DNA of 64,000 bases from Corynebacterium hansenii (GTDB taxonomy: Bacteria; Actinomycetota; Actinomycetes; Mycobacteriales; Mycobacteriaceae). Where the stretch lies: positions 186,001 through 250,000 of the forward strand of contig NZ_CP047211.1 in assembly GCF_030408795.1 (NCBI RefSeq), written 5' to 3'. Both the position numbers and the translations under genes were made by a program. Below the pieces are notes generated by a model. That model did no database searches. It was not told the DNA's origin and saw only the letters and a program-made list of their open reading frames with translations. Below, one piece after another: positions 58,059-64,000 of the stretch; position 1 is the stretch's first letter, and each line of letters starts with the position of its first letter.

Positions 58059-58439
58059 ATGACCGCCACTATCCCCGACCGGAACCGATCCGCCCGTGTG
58101 GCCGATCTCGTGGAGGAACGCGAAGACGCCGCCGAGAGTTTCCGGGATCGCCAGGAATGGGTCACCCGCGCCAAGTGCCGCGACATCGACCCCGACGAAT
58201 TGTTCGTCCGCGGCGCCGCGCAGCGCCAGGCAGCCGTCATCTGCCGTCACTGCCCCGTCGTTCTGCAGTGCCGCGCCGATGCCCTGGACAACCGCGTCGA
58301 GTTCGGCGTGTGGGGTGGCCTGACCGAGCGTCAGCGCCGCGCCATGCTCCGCGAGCATCCGGAGGTGACCAGCTGGGCCGATTTCTACGCTTCGCAGGTT
58401 GCCGCGCAGAAGGTCGCGCAGAAGGCCCGCCGCGCGTAG
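58059..58439 (+). CDS. whcA: WhiB-family iron-sulphur regulator (WhiB4/WhcA-like)
   Basis: 126-aa redox-responsive transcription factor. Four cluster-binding cysteines: 40 (RAKCRDI), 62, 65 (VICRHCPV) and 71 (LQCRADAL), then the turn GVWGGLTERQRRAM and a short basic tail. Gene position between a PBP and the ArsA pair matches M. tuberculosis whiB4 (rv3681c) and C. glutamicum whcA, both tied to oxidative stress. AGGAGG at 58048-58053 puts the start at ATG 58059 (spacing 5); ATG 58056 is possible, and ATG 58041 is too early for that site. The palindromic repeat A follows 28 nt after the stop. Confidence 0.93.
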   Translation: MTATIPDRNRSARVADLVEEREDAAESFRDRQEWVTRAKCRDIDPDELFVRGAAQRQAAVICRHCPVVLQCRADALDNRVEFGVWGGLTERQRRAMLREHPEVTSWADFYASQVAAQKVAQKARRA

Positions 58440-58467
58440 TTCCGCCGCGCTTGGCTCCGCCCGCCAA

Positions 58468-58529
58468 CCCACCCCGAATGCGCAGACCCACCCGTTGCAG
58501 CGGGTGGGTCTGCGCATTCGGGGTGGGTC
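58468..58529. repeat. palindromic repeat family A, copy 3
   Basis: The cleanest copy: 28-nt arms (58468-58495 and 58502-58529) are perfectly complementary around the loop TTGCAG. Arms start ACCCACCCCGAATGCGCAGA. Lies between the convergent whiB and ArsA genes, so it could stop transcription from both sides. Confidence 0.92.
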
Positions 58530-58547
58530 TACGTCAAGGTGCGGCGG

Positions 58548-59795
58548 CTAATCCAGGGCGGGGAGAATTCGCTCCGCCAGCCCGCGCAGATCGGCGAGGC
58601 TGGTCACGCCGCCGCGCGTCGACGGCACATGCGTCAGCGGCACATCGGGGAAGCGGCGGACGAAGCGCTTGATCTGCTTCTCCTCCGCGCCGGCCAGCGC
58701 GACGCGGGATTCGTGGATCAGTCGCATCGCGGCAATTGCGTCGACTGCGCCCTCCGCGTCGCCCGTGCCTTCCTCATCGCCCCGGTCACCGGCATCCGGG
58801 TCGAGATCCATCCGATCCTCATCTCCCCGGTCGAGAGCAACCCCGCCGACGGCATCCCAGTCCAAGTCACGGTCGCGGAGCGCGTCGGGCACCTGGTGGG
58901 TGCGGTTGACCACGACCCCGGTGACGGGCAGTCCCTGCGATCCGAGCGATTCCGCGAAGGACCGCGCCTCGCGCAGCGCCTCCGCCGTCGGCGCGGTGAC
59001 CACCAGGAATTCGCCGGATTCGTCCAGGCGCCGGCGCATCGACCGCGACCTCTCCAGCATCGAATCGGCGACCGGCCGCAGGCCCCGCGCGAACGCCGCC
59101 GCCTGCGCCAGGGTTTCGCTGCCGACGATCTGCCCCAGCAGCATGACGCCGGTGCCGACCAGCGCCGATGACGACGTCAGCAGCCTCATCAGCGGGTGGA
59201 GCACCAGGCGCCGCACGCGGTCGGCGGAGTCGAGGAAGTCCAGGGCGGACAGCGCGGGCGGGGTGTCCACGACGATCGCGTCCCATTCGCCGGAGTCATG
59301 CAGCTTCGCCAGCAGGTCCATGGCCAGGTAGTCGTGCAGGCCTCCGAAGCTGCGGGCGACGGTGGCGGTGATGCGGTTGTCCACGAGTTCCGGCGCCCCG
59401 GCCTCGGCGAGCAGCGCCCCGAAGCGGGCGTCCTGGTCGAGCATCAGGGCGTGCAGGCCGTCCTGTCCGGCGACGGGCTGCGGGGTGATGCCCAGGTCGG
59501 CGAGTCCGAGCGCCTGCGCCAGGCGTTTCGCGGGGTCGATGGTCATCACGACGGTGCGCAGCCCCGATTCGGCCAGCCCCACGGCCAGGGCGGCGGCGGA
59601 GGTGGTCTTGCCGACGCCCCCGGACCCCACCATCACGATCACCCGCGGCTCGCCCCGGCCGTTTTCGCCACGACGATTCTCGCCCTGACCGGCGCCGCCC
59701 CAACCGTTTTCGTCCCGGCCGTTCCCGCCCGGCTCCGGCGCGCCCCCGGCGCCGTCTCCTGCGGTCCCCGCGTTCATTTCCGCCGAGTCACTCAT
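58548..59795 (-). CDS. ArsA/GET3-family ATPase, second of a pair (Rv3680-like)
   Basis: 415-aa soluble P-loop ATPase. After a 50-residue Gly/Asn/Glu-rich start it has VMVGSGGVGKTTSAAALAVGL (P-loop), TIDPAKRLAQALG, and the switch II VVDTPPALSALDFLDS. An acidic Asp/Glu-rich insert lies near residues 320-345. The homologues rv3679-rv3680 form a paired ATPase whose mycobacterial members protect against glycerol-derived toxic metabolites and envelope stress; they lack arsenic-binding cysteines, as here. Its start overlaps the stop of the first ATPase gene by 8 nt. It converges on whiB. Confidence 0.88.
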   Translation of the reverse strand: MSDSAEMNAGTAGDGAGGAPEPGGNGRDENGWGGAGQGENRRGENGRGEPRVIVMVGSGGVGKTTSAAALAVGLAESGLRTVVMTIDPAKRLAQALGLADLGITPQPVAGQDGLHALMLDQDARFGALLAEAGAPELVDNRITATVARSFGGLHDYLAMDLLAKLHDSGEWDAIVVDTPPALSALDFLDSADRVRRLVLHPLMRLLTSSSALVGTGVMLLGQIVGSETLAQAAAFARGLRPVADSMLERSRSMRRRLDESGEFLVVTAPTAEALREARSFAESLGSQGLPVTGVVVNRTHQVPDALRDRDLDWDAVGGVALDRGDEDRMDLDPDAGDRGDEEGTGDAEGAVDAIAAMRLIHESRVALAGAEEKQIKRFVRRFPDVPLTHVPSTRGGVTSLADLRGLAERILPALD

Positions 59796-60861
59796 CGCGC
59801 TCCTCCCGATGATCGAGGCCGCCGAGGAGCCCGGCGACGTCGTAAAGCCCCTCGATGCGCACGCCGCCCGGCAGTGCCGGCACGCGCGTGACTGGCCCGC
59901 GCCACGCGCCCGCGAGGTCGGCCTGCGAGCTGCGCTGCACGCGCGCCCGGGCGGCGACGTCGTCGAGTTCGTCGAGCAATGCGGTGGTCAGCGCGTCTTC
60001 ACTTGACGACGGCCCGCCGCCCCCGCGAGCGGCCAGCCGGCGGCCCACGGCGGTGACGTCGGCGTGGTCGAGGGACAGCGCGGCATCGCAGAGGGCGTCG
60101 TCGAGGATGCGGTTGACCACCACCGAACCCAGCGGCAGGTCGGCCTCGGCGAGCTCGTCGAGCGATTCCAGCGACTCGCGCACCGGCAGCGGTTCGGCCA
60201 GCGCCACCATGTGCACCCGCGTCGACCCGGACCGCAGGAACGCGGCGGTGTCGGCGGCCTGGCGGTGGATCGGCCCGGATGTGGCGATGTCCCCGAGCGC
60301 GCGGGTGACGTCGAGGAACCGCACCACCCGGCCCGTCGGCGGGGCGTCCACGACGACGGCGGACCACCCGCCGCGCCGCGCCTCCGCCACGATGAACCCG
60401 GACAACAGCACGTCCCGCAGGCCCGGGGCGATGGTCGTGGCGAACTCGGTGACCCCGAGCCTGCGCGCCGCCGCGATGGCCAGCGAAGAGCCGACGTTGG
60501 AGGACAGGTAATCCTCGAGCACCGTCTCGGCGTCCAGGGAGCAGGCGTGGACTTCGCCGCCGCCCGCCGCCGAGGCGACCTTCTCCGGCATCCGCGGGAA
60601 TTCGCCCAGGCCCAGCGTCGCCGCGATCGACGGCCGGCCCTCGACCTCCACGAGCAGCACGCGCCCGCCGCCGGCGGCCAGCCGCAGCGCCAGCGCACCG
60701 GCGATGGTCGACTTCCCGGTGCCGCCCTTGCCCGTGATCACGTGCACCGCGGCCGCCCCGGGCTCCGCGGACGAAGAAGGCGCGGACGAAGAAGGCGGGG
60801 ACGGCCGAAAGCCGTCCCCCGCACCTGATCCCGAGCCCGCCCGGGCGCCGTCGTCGCTCAC
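59788..60861 (-). CDS. ArsA/GET3-family ATPase, first of a pair (Rv3679-like)
   Basis: 357-aa P-loop ATPase: HVITGKGGTGKSTIAGALALRLAA (P-loop), LLVEVEGRPSIAATLGLG, and switch II VVDAPPTGRVVRFLDVTRALG. It starts with 35 residues rich in Ser/Gly/Pro and has no metalloid cysteines. GTG 60861 lies 7 nt after TATCGT, a leaderless arrangement. The promoter is divergent from the DUF4177-RidA pair. With the overlapping second gene it probably forms a heterodimer; the mycobacterial pair is known from genetics, the role here is inferred from order and sequence type. Confidence 0.88.
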   Translation of the reverse strand: MSDDGARAGSGSGAGDGFRPSPPSSSAPSSSAEPGAAAVHVITGKGGTGKSTIAGALALRLAAGGGRVLLVEVEGRPSIAATLGLGEFPRMPEKVASAAGGGEVHACSLDAETVLEDYLSSNVGSSLAIAAARRLGVTEFATTIAPGLRDVLLSGFIVAEARRGGWSAVVVDAPPTGRVVRFLDVTRALGDIATSGPIHRQAADTAAFLRSGSTRVHMVALAEPLPVRESLESLDELAEADLPLGSVVVNRILDDALCDAALSLDHADVTAVGRRLAARGGGGPSSSEDALTTALLDELDDVAARARVQRSSQADLAGAWRGPVTRVPALPGGVRIEGLYDVAGLLGGLDHREERDE

Positions 60862-60868
60862 CCCATCA

Positions 60869-60874
60869 ACGATA
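60869..60874 (-). promoter_or_regulatory. -10 box of the ArsA-like pair
   Basis: TATCGT on the minus strand, 7 nt before GTG 60861. Faces the -10 at 60890. Confidence 0.55.
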
Positions 60875-60889
60875 GACGGGGCGGGCGGT

Positions 60890-60895
60890 TACTGT
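60890..60895 (+). promoter_or_regulatory. -10 box of the DUF4177 gene
   Basis: TACTGT, 6 nt before ATG 60902. Together with the box at 60869 this is a 40-nt divergent promoter with two leaderless messages. Confidence 0.55.
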
Positions 60896-60901
60896 GTGAG
60901 C

Positions 60902-61063
60902 ATGAGCACAACTTGGGAATACGCCACCGTTCCGCTTCTGACCCACGCCACGAAGCAGATCCTCGACACCTGGGGCGAGGACGGTTGGGAGCTCGTCACC
61001 GTCCTTCCCGGGCCCACCGGCGAACAGCACGTCGCCTACCTCAAGCGCCAGAAGGGGCAGTAG
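60902..61063 (+). CDS. DUF4177 family small protein
   Basis: 53-aa protein: TTWEYATVPLLTHATKQILDTWGEDGWELVTVLPG, the usual DUF4177 pattern of a strand-helix-strand with DGWELV. It ends EQHVAYLKRQKGQ. Function unknown. ATG 60902 lies 6 nt after TACTGT (leaderless). The ridA gene follows 2 nt after its stop. Neighbours of the same type occur between rv3678c and rv3679 homologues in many actinobacteria. Confidence 0.9.
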   Translation: MSTTWEYATVPLLTHATKQILDTWGEDGWELVTVLPGPTGEQHVAYLKRQKGQ

Positions 61064-61065
61064 CC

Positions 61066-61557
61066 ATGACCGTCTCCGATCGCCTCCGCGAACTGGGCAT
61101 CGAATTGCCCGCCGTCGCCGCACCCGTCGCCGACTACGTGCCGGCCGTGCGCGTCGGCGACCTCGTGTACACCTCCGGCCAGCTGCCCTTCGTCGACGGT
61201 GAGCTCGACGCCGTGGGCAAGGTCCGCGAGATTTCCGCCGCCGGCCACTCCGACACCCACGGCTCCGTCGGGCCGGAGGACGCCAAGGCCGCCGCGCGCA
61301 TCTGCGCGCTCAACGCCCTGGCCGCCATCGACGACCTGGTGGGCATCGACAACGTCGAGCGCATCGTCAAGGTCACCGGCTTCGTCGCCTCCGACCCCGG
61401 CTTCACCGGCCAGCCCGGCGTCCTCAATGGCGCATCCGAGCTGTTCGGCGAGGTCTTCGGCGATGCCGGGCGCCACGCCCGCTCCGCCGTCGGCGTCAAC
61501 CAGCTGCCGCTGAACGCCCCCGTCGAGGTCGAGGTCATCGCGCAGGTGCGCTCCTGA
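61066..61557 (+). CDS. ridA: RidA family protein (YjgF/Rv3678c-like)
   Basis: 163-aa trimer-forming protein, the longer YjgF type. GDLVYTSGQLPFVDGEL near the start, an Ala-rich helix with ALAAIDDLVGIDNVERIVKVTGFVAS, and VNQLPLNAPVEVEVIAQV at the end. Classical RidA proteins use a conserved Arg to hydrolyse reactive enamine/imine intermediates; here the equivalent region reads SAVGVNQLPLNAPVEVE, with no Arg at that place, so it may be a non-classical member. ATG 61066 with GGGGCAG before it. Coupled to DUF4177; order matches rv3678c. Confidence 0.88.
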   Translation: MTVSDRLRELGIELPAVAAPVADYVPAVRVGDLVYTSGQLPFVDGELDAVGKVREISAAGHSDTHGSVGPEDAKAAARICALNALAAIDDLVGIDNVERIVKVTGFVASDPGFTGQPGVLNGASELFGEVFGDAGRHARSAVGVNQLPLNAPVEVEVIAQVRS

Positions 61558-61680
61558 CCTCGGGCACGACTCCGGCCCGGGGTCCGGCCCTGGCGCCGGT
61601 CCCGGCTCCGACACCGCCCGCCCCACCGGCCCGCCGCCGCGTGGGGCGGGCGCTTCACCTGGCACGTGGCCGGGCATGCG

Positions 61681-61747
61681 GCCGGGTGGGGGACCGGGCA
61701 TGTGGCCGGGCATGCAACCGAGTACGCCGCCGGGTGGGGGACCGGGC
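61681..61747. repeat. 19-nt direct repeat upstream of the MBL gene
   Basis: GCCGGGTGGGGGACCGGGC at 61681-61699 and 61729-61747, within a 240-nt GC-rich spacer between ridA and the MBL-fold gene. Several shorter CCGGGCATG copies surround it. Confidence 0.75.
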
Positions 61748-61787
61748 GTGTGATGCGGTCGGCGGCGAAACCCCCGGCCGCGGCACG

Positions 61788-61793
61788 TAGGAT
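61788..61793 (+). promoter_or_regulatory. -10 box of the MBL-fold hydrolase gene
   Basis: TAGGAT, 7 nt before ATG 61801. Leaderless arrangement. Confidence 0.6.
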
Positions 61794-61800
61794 GGTGGGC

Positions 61801-62613
61801 ATGGAGCATCCCGCTTACAGCCAACTGCGTCCCATCACCGAGTCGGTCGGCGTCGTCCTGTGCCCCAACCCCAGCTACAGCTCGCTGGAGGGCACGAACG
61901 CCTACGTCATCAGGGCGGAGGGCGACGAGCGCAGCATCGTCGTCGACCCCGGGCCGGAGGACGAGGGGCACCTCAACGTCCTCCACCGGTTCGCGGGCGA
62001 CGTCGCGCTGATCCTGCTGACCCACCGCCACGAAGACCACTCCGACGGCGCCCACCGTTTCCGCCAGCTCACCGGGGCCCCGGTGCGGGCCTTCGACGAG
62101 CGCTACTGCTCCAGCGACGCGGAGCCGCTGAAGGACGGCGAGCGCATCGTGCTCGATGGCATCACGCCGCAGGTCGAGGTCGTGTCGACGCCGGGCCACA
62201 CCGCCGATTCCGTCTGTTTCTTCGTCCACACCGGCGACGGCGGCGACGAGGACGTCGAGGGCATCATGACCGGCGACACCATCGCCGGCCGCCACACCAC
62301 CATGATTTCCGAGACCGACGGCGACCTCGGCGAGTACATCAAGACCCTCCACCTGCTCCAGGATCGCGGCGACGGGGTGCGACTGCTGCCGGGGCACGGC
62401 GAGGATCTGCCGGACATCACGGTCATGACCAAGAAGTACATCGAGCGCCGCGAGCAGCGCCTGACCCAGGTCAAGGAGGCGCTGGAGAAGCTGGGCGAGG
62501 ACGCCACCGTGGGGCAGATCGTCGACGAGATCTACACCGACGTCGACCCGGTGCTGCGCCATGCGGCCGAACAGTCGACGCGCGTGACCATGCGCTACCT
62601 CGAGGCGCAGTAG
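61801..62613 (+). CDS. MBL-fold metallo-hydrolase (Rv3677c-like)
   Basis: 270-aa metallo-beta-lactamase-fold protein. Metal motif THRHEDHSDGA (HxHxDH), VSTPGHTADSVCFFV, TGDTIAGRHTT and LLPGHGED provide the other ligands. The C-terminal helical part (YIERREQRLTQVKEALEKLG) is as in the LACTB2/RNase-like subfamily, which has endoribonuclease or glyoxalase-type members; the substrate is unknown. ATG 61801 is 7 nt after TAGGAT. Same order as rv3677c next to crp (rv3676). Confidence 0.88.
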   Translation: MEHPAYSQLRPITESVGVVLCPNPSYSSLEGTNAYVIRAEGDERSIVVDPGPEDEGHLNVLHRFAGDVALILLTHRHEDHSDGAHRFRQLTGAPVRAFDERYCSSDAEPLKDGERIVLDGITPQVEVVSTPGHTADSVCFFVHTGDGGDEDVEGIMTGDTIAGRHTTMISETDGDLGEYIKTLHLLQDRGDGVRLLPGHGEDLPDITVMTKKYIERREQRLTQVKEALEKLGEDATVGQIVDEIYTDVDPVLRHAAEQSTRVTMRYLEAQ

Positions 62614-62645
62614 CCCGCGCCCTTCCCTTTTGCTTTGCGACGCGG

Positions 62646-62677
62646 AAAGCGCCGTCCCCGTGGGGGGACGGCGCTTT
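62646..62677. terminator. bidirectional terminator between the MBL gene and glxR
   Basis: AAAGCGCCGTCCCC (62646-62659) and GGGGACGGCGCTTT (62664-62677) form a 14-bp perfect stem with a GTGG loop. A tract and T tract serve both directions. Confidence 0.9.
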
Positions 62678-62707
62678 GTCCGTTTCGGGCGGGGCGAACC
62701 GCCGGCG

Positions 62708-63397
62708 CTATCGGGCGCGGCGGGCGAGGCGCTCGGTGTCGCAGATGACCACGGACTTGCCCTCCAGTCGGATCCAGCCGCGGTGGGCGAATTCGGCGAG
62801 GGCCTTGTTCACGGTCTCTCGGGAGGCGCCGACCAGCTGGGCGATTTCCTCCTGCGTCAGGTCGTGGGTGACGCGGAGGTTGGCGCCTTCCTGGGTGCCG
62901 AAGCGGTTGGCCAGCTGCAGCAGCGCCTTGGCCACGCGGCCGGGAACGTCGGTGAAGATGAGGTCGGCCAGCGAGTTGTTGGTGCGGCGGAGGCGGCGGG
63001 CCAGCATGCGCAGCAGCTGGGCGGAGATGTCCGGGTGGTCGTCGATCCACTGGTGCAGCAGGTCGGAGTTCATCGACGCCGCGGTGACCTCGGTGACGCA
63101 GACGGCCGACGACGTGCGCGGGCCGGGGTCGAAGATGGACAGCTCGCCGAACATGTCGGAGGGGCCCATGATGGTGAGCAGGTTCTCGCGGCCGTCGGAG
63201 GAATGGCGCGCGAGCTTCACCTTGCCGTCGATGATGATGTACAGGCGGTCGCCCGGCTCACCCTCGTTGAAGATGGTGGTGCCCCGGGGGAAGCGGACGG
63301 TTTCCAGCTCGGTGAGCAGGGCCTGGACCGCCTCCGGGTCGACTCCCTGGAATACTCCGGCGCGGGAGAGGATCTCCTGTACGTCGTCCACGGTCAT
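62708..63397 (-). CDS. glxR: CRP/FNR family regulator GlxR
   Basis: 229-aa cAMP-binding global regulator. Cyclic-nucleotide domain with [36 protein letters not shown], where GELS and the Arg-Thr-Ser-Ser contact cAMP, then a helix-turn-helix [27 protein letters not shown] 63397 with an AGGAGA site; upstream in-frame codons give an unlikely extension. Size and order (next to nth) match C. glutamicum glxR and M. tuberculosis crp (rv3676). It controls carbon use, respiration and more. Two TGTGACGRATCCCAC sites lie upstream. Confidence 0.95.
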   Translation of the reverse strand: MTVDDVQEILSRAGVFQGVDPEAVQALLTELETVRFPRGTTIFNEGEPGDRLYIIIDGKVKLARHSSDGRENLLTIMGPSDMFGELSIFDPGPRTSSAVCVTEVTAASMNSDLLHQWIDDHPDISAQLLRMLARRLRRTNNSLADLIFTDVPGRVAKALLQLANRFGTQEGANLRVTHDLTQEEIAQLVGASRETVNKALAEFAHRGWIRLEGKSVVICDTERLARRAR

Positions 63398-63500
63398 GTT
63401 CTCCTGTCCTGTCGCGTGCCAGAGCGCGGCGTGGTGATTGAGGATCGGGCGAGCCTCGTCCGGGCGCGCCGCTGTTGGGCGGCGTCTGGCCGCACTTCTT

Positions 63501-63516
63501 TGTGACGAATCCCACT
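63501..63516. promoter_or_regulatory. GlxR-like site upstream of glxR, copy 1
   Basis: TGTGACGAATCCCACT; first half TGTGA is exact, second half is CCAC instead of TCACA. Lies 104 nt before the glxR start and repeats at 63592. Confidence 0.4.
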
Positions 63517-63591
63517 CTAGATGAATATCCTCTTTCATGGGGAAACGCCGCGTGGGAAAATCGGCGGATTCTCTGCGCAACCTCTGGATTA

Positions 63592-63607
63592 TGTGACGGA
63601 TCCCACG
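63592..63607. promoter_or_regulatory. GlxR-like site upstream of glxR, copy 2
   Basis: TGTGACGGATCCCACG, one base different from copy 1 in the first 15, 91 nt away. The spacing is close to nine helical turns. Confidence 0.4.
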
Positions 63608-63686
63608 GCATGGGACCTCGGGGGCGGCGGTCCGGGCCGTCGTGAAGCATGTCGGCGAAGGCGGGGGACGGATCCGCGCCGGTCGC

Positions 63687-63692
63687 TAGGAT
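63687..63692 (+). promoter_or_regulatory. -10 box of nth
   Basis: TAGGAT, 7 nt before ATG 63700. Leaderless arrangement. Confidence 0.6.
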
Positions 63693-63699
63693 GTGCCCC

Positions 63700-64000
63700 A
63701 TGCCCGCAAACCCAGTGCCCGTGCCGCAGCCGACCCGACCCACGGGGACGCTGACCGGCACGCGGCGCCGCAAGCCGGGGACGCACCCTGCGGCGAAGGG
63801 GAAGGAAACGCGGCTGGGGATGGTGCGCCGCGCCCGCCGCGTCAACCGGACGCTGGCCGTCGGCTACCCGGACGCGCATTGCGAGCTCGATTTCACCGAC
63901 CCGTACGAGCTGACGGTGGCGACGATCCTGTCGGCGCAGTGCACGGACGTGCGGGTCAACATGGTCACGCCCGCGCTGTTCGCGGCATTCCCCGATGCGC
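63700..64000 (+). CDS. nth: endonuclease III, 3' end outside the window
   Basis: DNA glycosylase/AP lyase for oxidised pyrimidines. The visible 100 residues hold a 40-residue basic, Pro/Thr-rich N-terminal extension, then [58 protein letters not shown], of which [17 protein letters not shown] is the typical start of the Nth helical core. The helix-hairpin-helix and the iron-sulphur cluster lie beyond the window. ATG 63700 is 7 nt after TAGGAT; ATG 63691 is in frame but inside the promoter. Order matches rv3674c. Confidence 0.9.
   Translation, partial: MPANPVPVPQPTRPTGTLTGTRRRKPGTHPAAKGKETRLGMVRRARRVNRTLAVGYPDAHCELDFTDPYELTVATILSAQCTDVRVNMVTPALFAAFPDA

Larger units (their letters stand above)
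63398..63699. other. divergent region between glxR and nth
   Basis: 302 nt. Holds two near-identical half-palindromic GlxR-like sites (63501 and 63592) and the nth promoter (TAGGAT 63687). A TATTC box at 63525 may belong to glxR. Confidence 0.5.

Noticed and set aside
57872..58672. 266-codon plus-strand frame overlapping whiB
   Set aside because: Different frame from the whiB gene, which has the four conserved Cys; Arg/Pro-rich shadow.
58548..60861. ArsA pair as an arsenite pump
   Set aside because: Neither protein has the metalloid-binding cysteines, and no membrane partner is adjacent; the order matches the mycobacterial rv3679-rv3680 pair instead.

Overview
The window is a chromosomal segment of a very GC-rich actinobacterium, most likely a Corynebacterium. 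Three things support this: the order ffs - aspartate aminotransferase - dnaX - ybaB - recR - gatD/murT - leuA - lysC - asd - ECF sigma - katA, which I recognise from C. glutamicum and (as rv37xx) from M. tuberculosis; the lysC gene with an internal start for a beta subunit; and a GlxR-type CRP gene. No phage, IS element, CRISPR array or foreign island is visible. Codon use and GC content look uniform.

Layout. 1-3.8 kb: queuosine-salvage genes (tgt cut by the window edge, a YhhQ transporter, gluQ) around a flavin reductase. 4-7.5 kb: flavodoxin-like protein, AMP nucleosidase, DUF418 membrane protein. 7.6-11 kb: copper operon copZ - small membrane protein - copA - csoR behind two CsoR-like operators. 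11-13.8 kb: tRNA-Ser(GGA), an ACR3/bile-acid-symporter-type transporter, a secreted SGNH hydrolase and the 4.5S SRP RNA. 14-23.2 kb: aminotransferase, a SUFU-like protein, a tightly coupled three-gene set (TIGR04222-like membrane protein with a Cys-rich tail, DUF692/MNIO enzyme, small partner), then dnaX, ybaB, recR. 23.2-29.3 kb: a repeat-rich gap, then N-acetylglucosamine use: nagB, nagA and a PTS EIIC facing separate EIIB and EIIA genes, plus a GntR regulator, with DasR/NagR-like operators. 29.6-43 kb: gatD-murT, a dead DnaQ-like protein, leuA behind a leucine-codon attenuator, a PIG-V-like membrane protein, a DMT transporter, lysC-asd, an ECF sigma factor, catalase. 43-51 kb: two paralogous small proteins of unknown function behind a long regulatory region, then a complete Mrp Na+/H+ antiporter operon. 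51.5-64 kb: a YhgE-like membrane protein, tRNA-Pro(CGG), and a block matching mycobacterial rv3674c-rv3683 (metallophosphoesterase, class A PBP, WhiB, two ArsA-like ATPases, RidA, MBL hydrolase, CRP/GlxR, nth cut by the window edge).

Two patterns run across the window. Many genes have a TANNNT -10 box 6-8 nt before the start codon with no room for a ribosome-binding site, so they are probably leaderless; I used this spacing to choose starts. Short DNA motifs recur: the 10-mer GTCGCAAAGC (11 exact copies on both strands), a palindromic repeat of about 65 nt (three copies), and a 109-nt direct repeat (two copies).

The best candidate for an undescribed system is at 16.28-18.87 kb: a membrane protein whose last 20 residues carry five cysteines in Gly/Ser context, translationally coupled to an MNIO (DUF692) enzyme and a small partner. 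Members of the MNIO family modify cysteines in ribosomally made peptides, so the Cys-rich tail may be the substrate.
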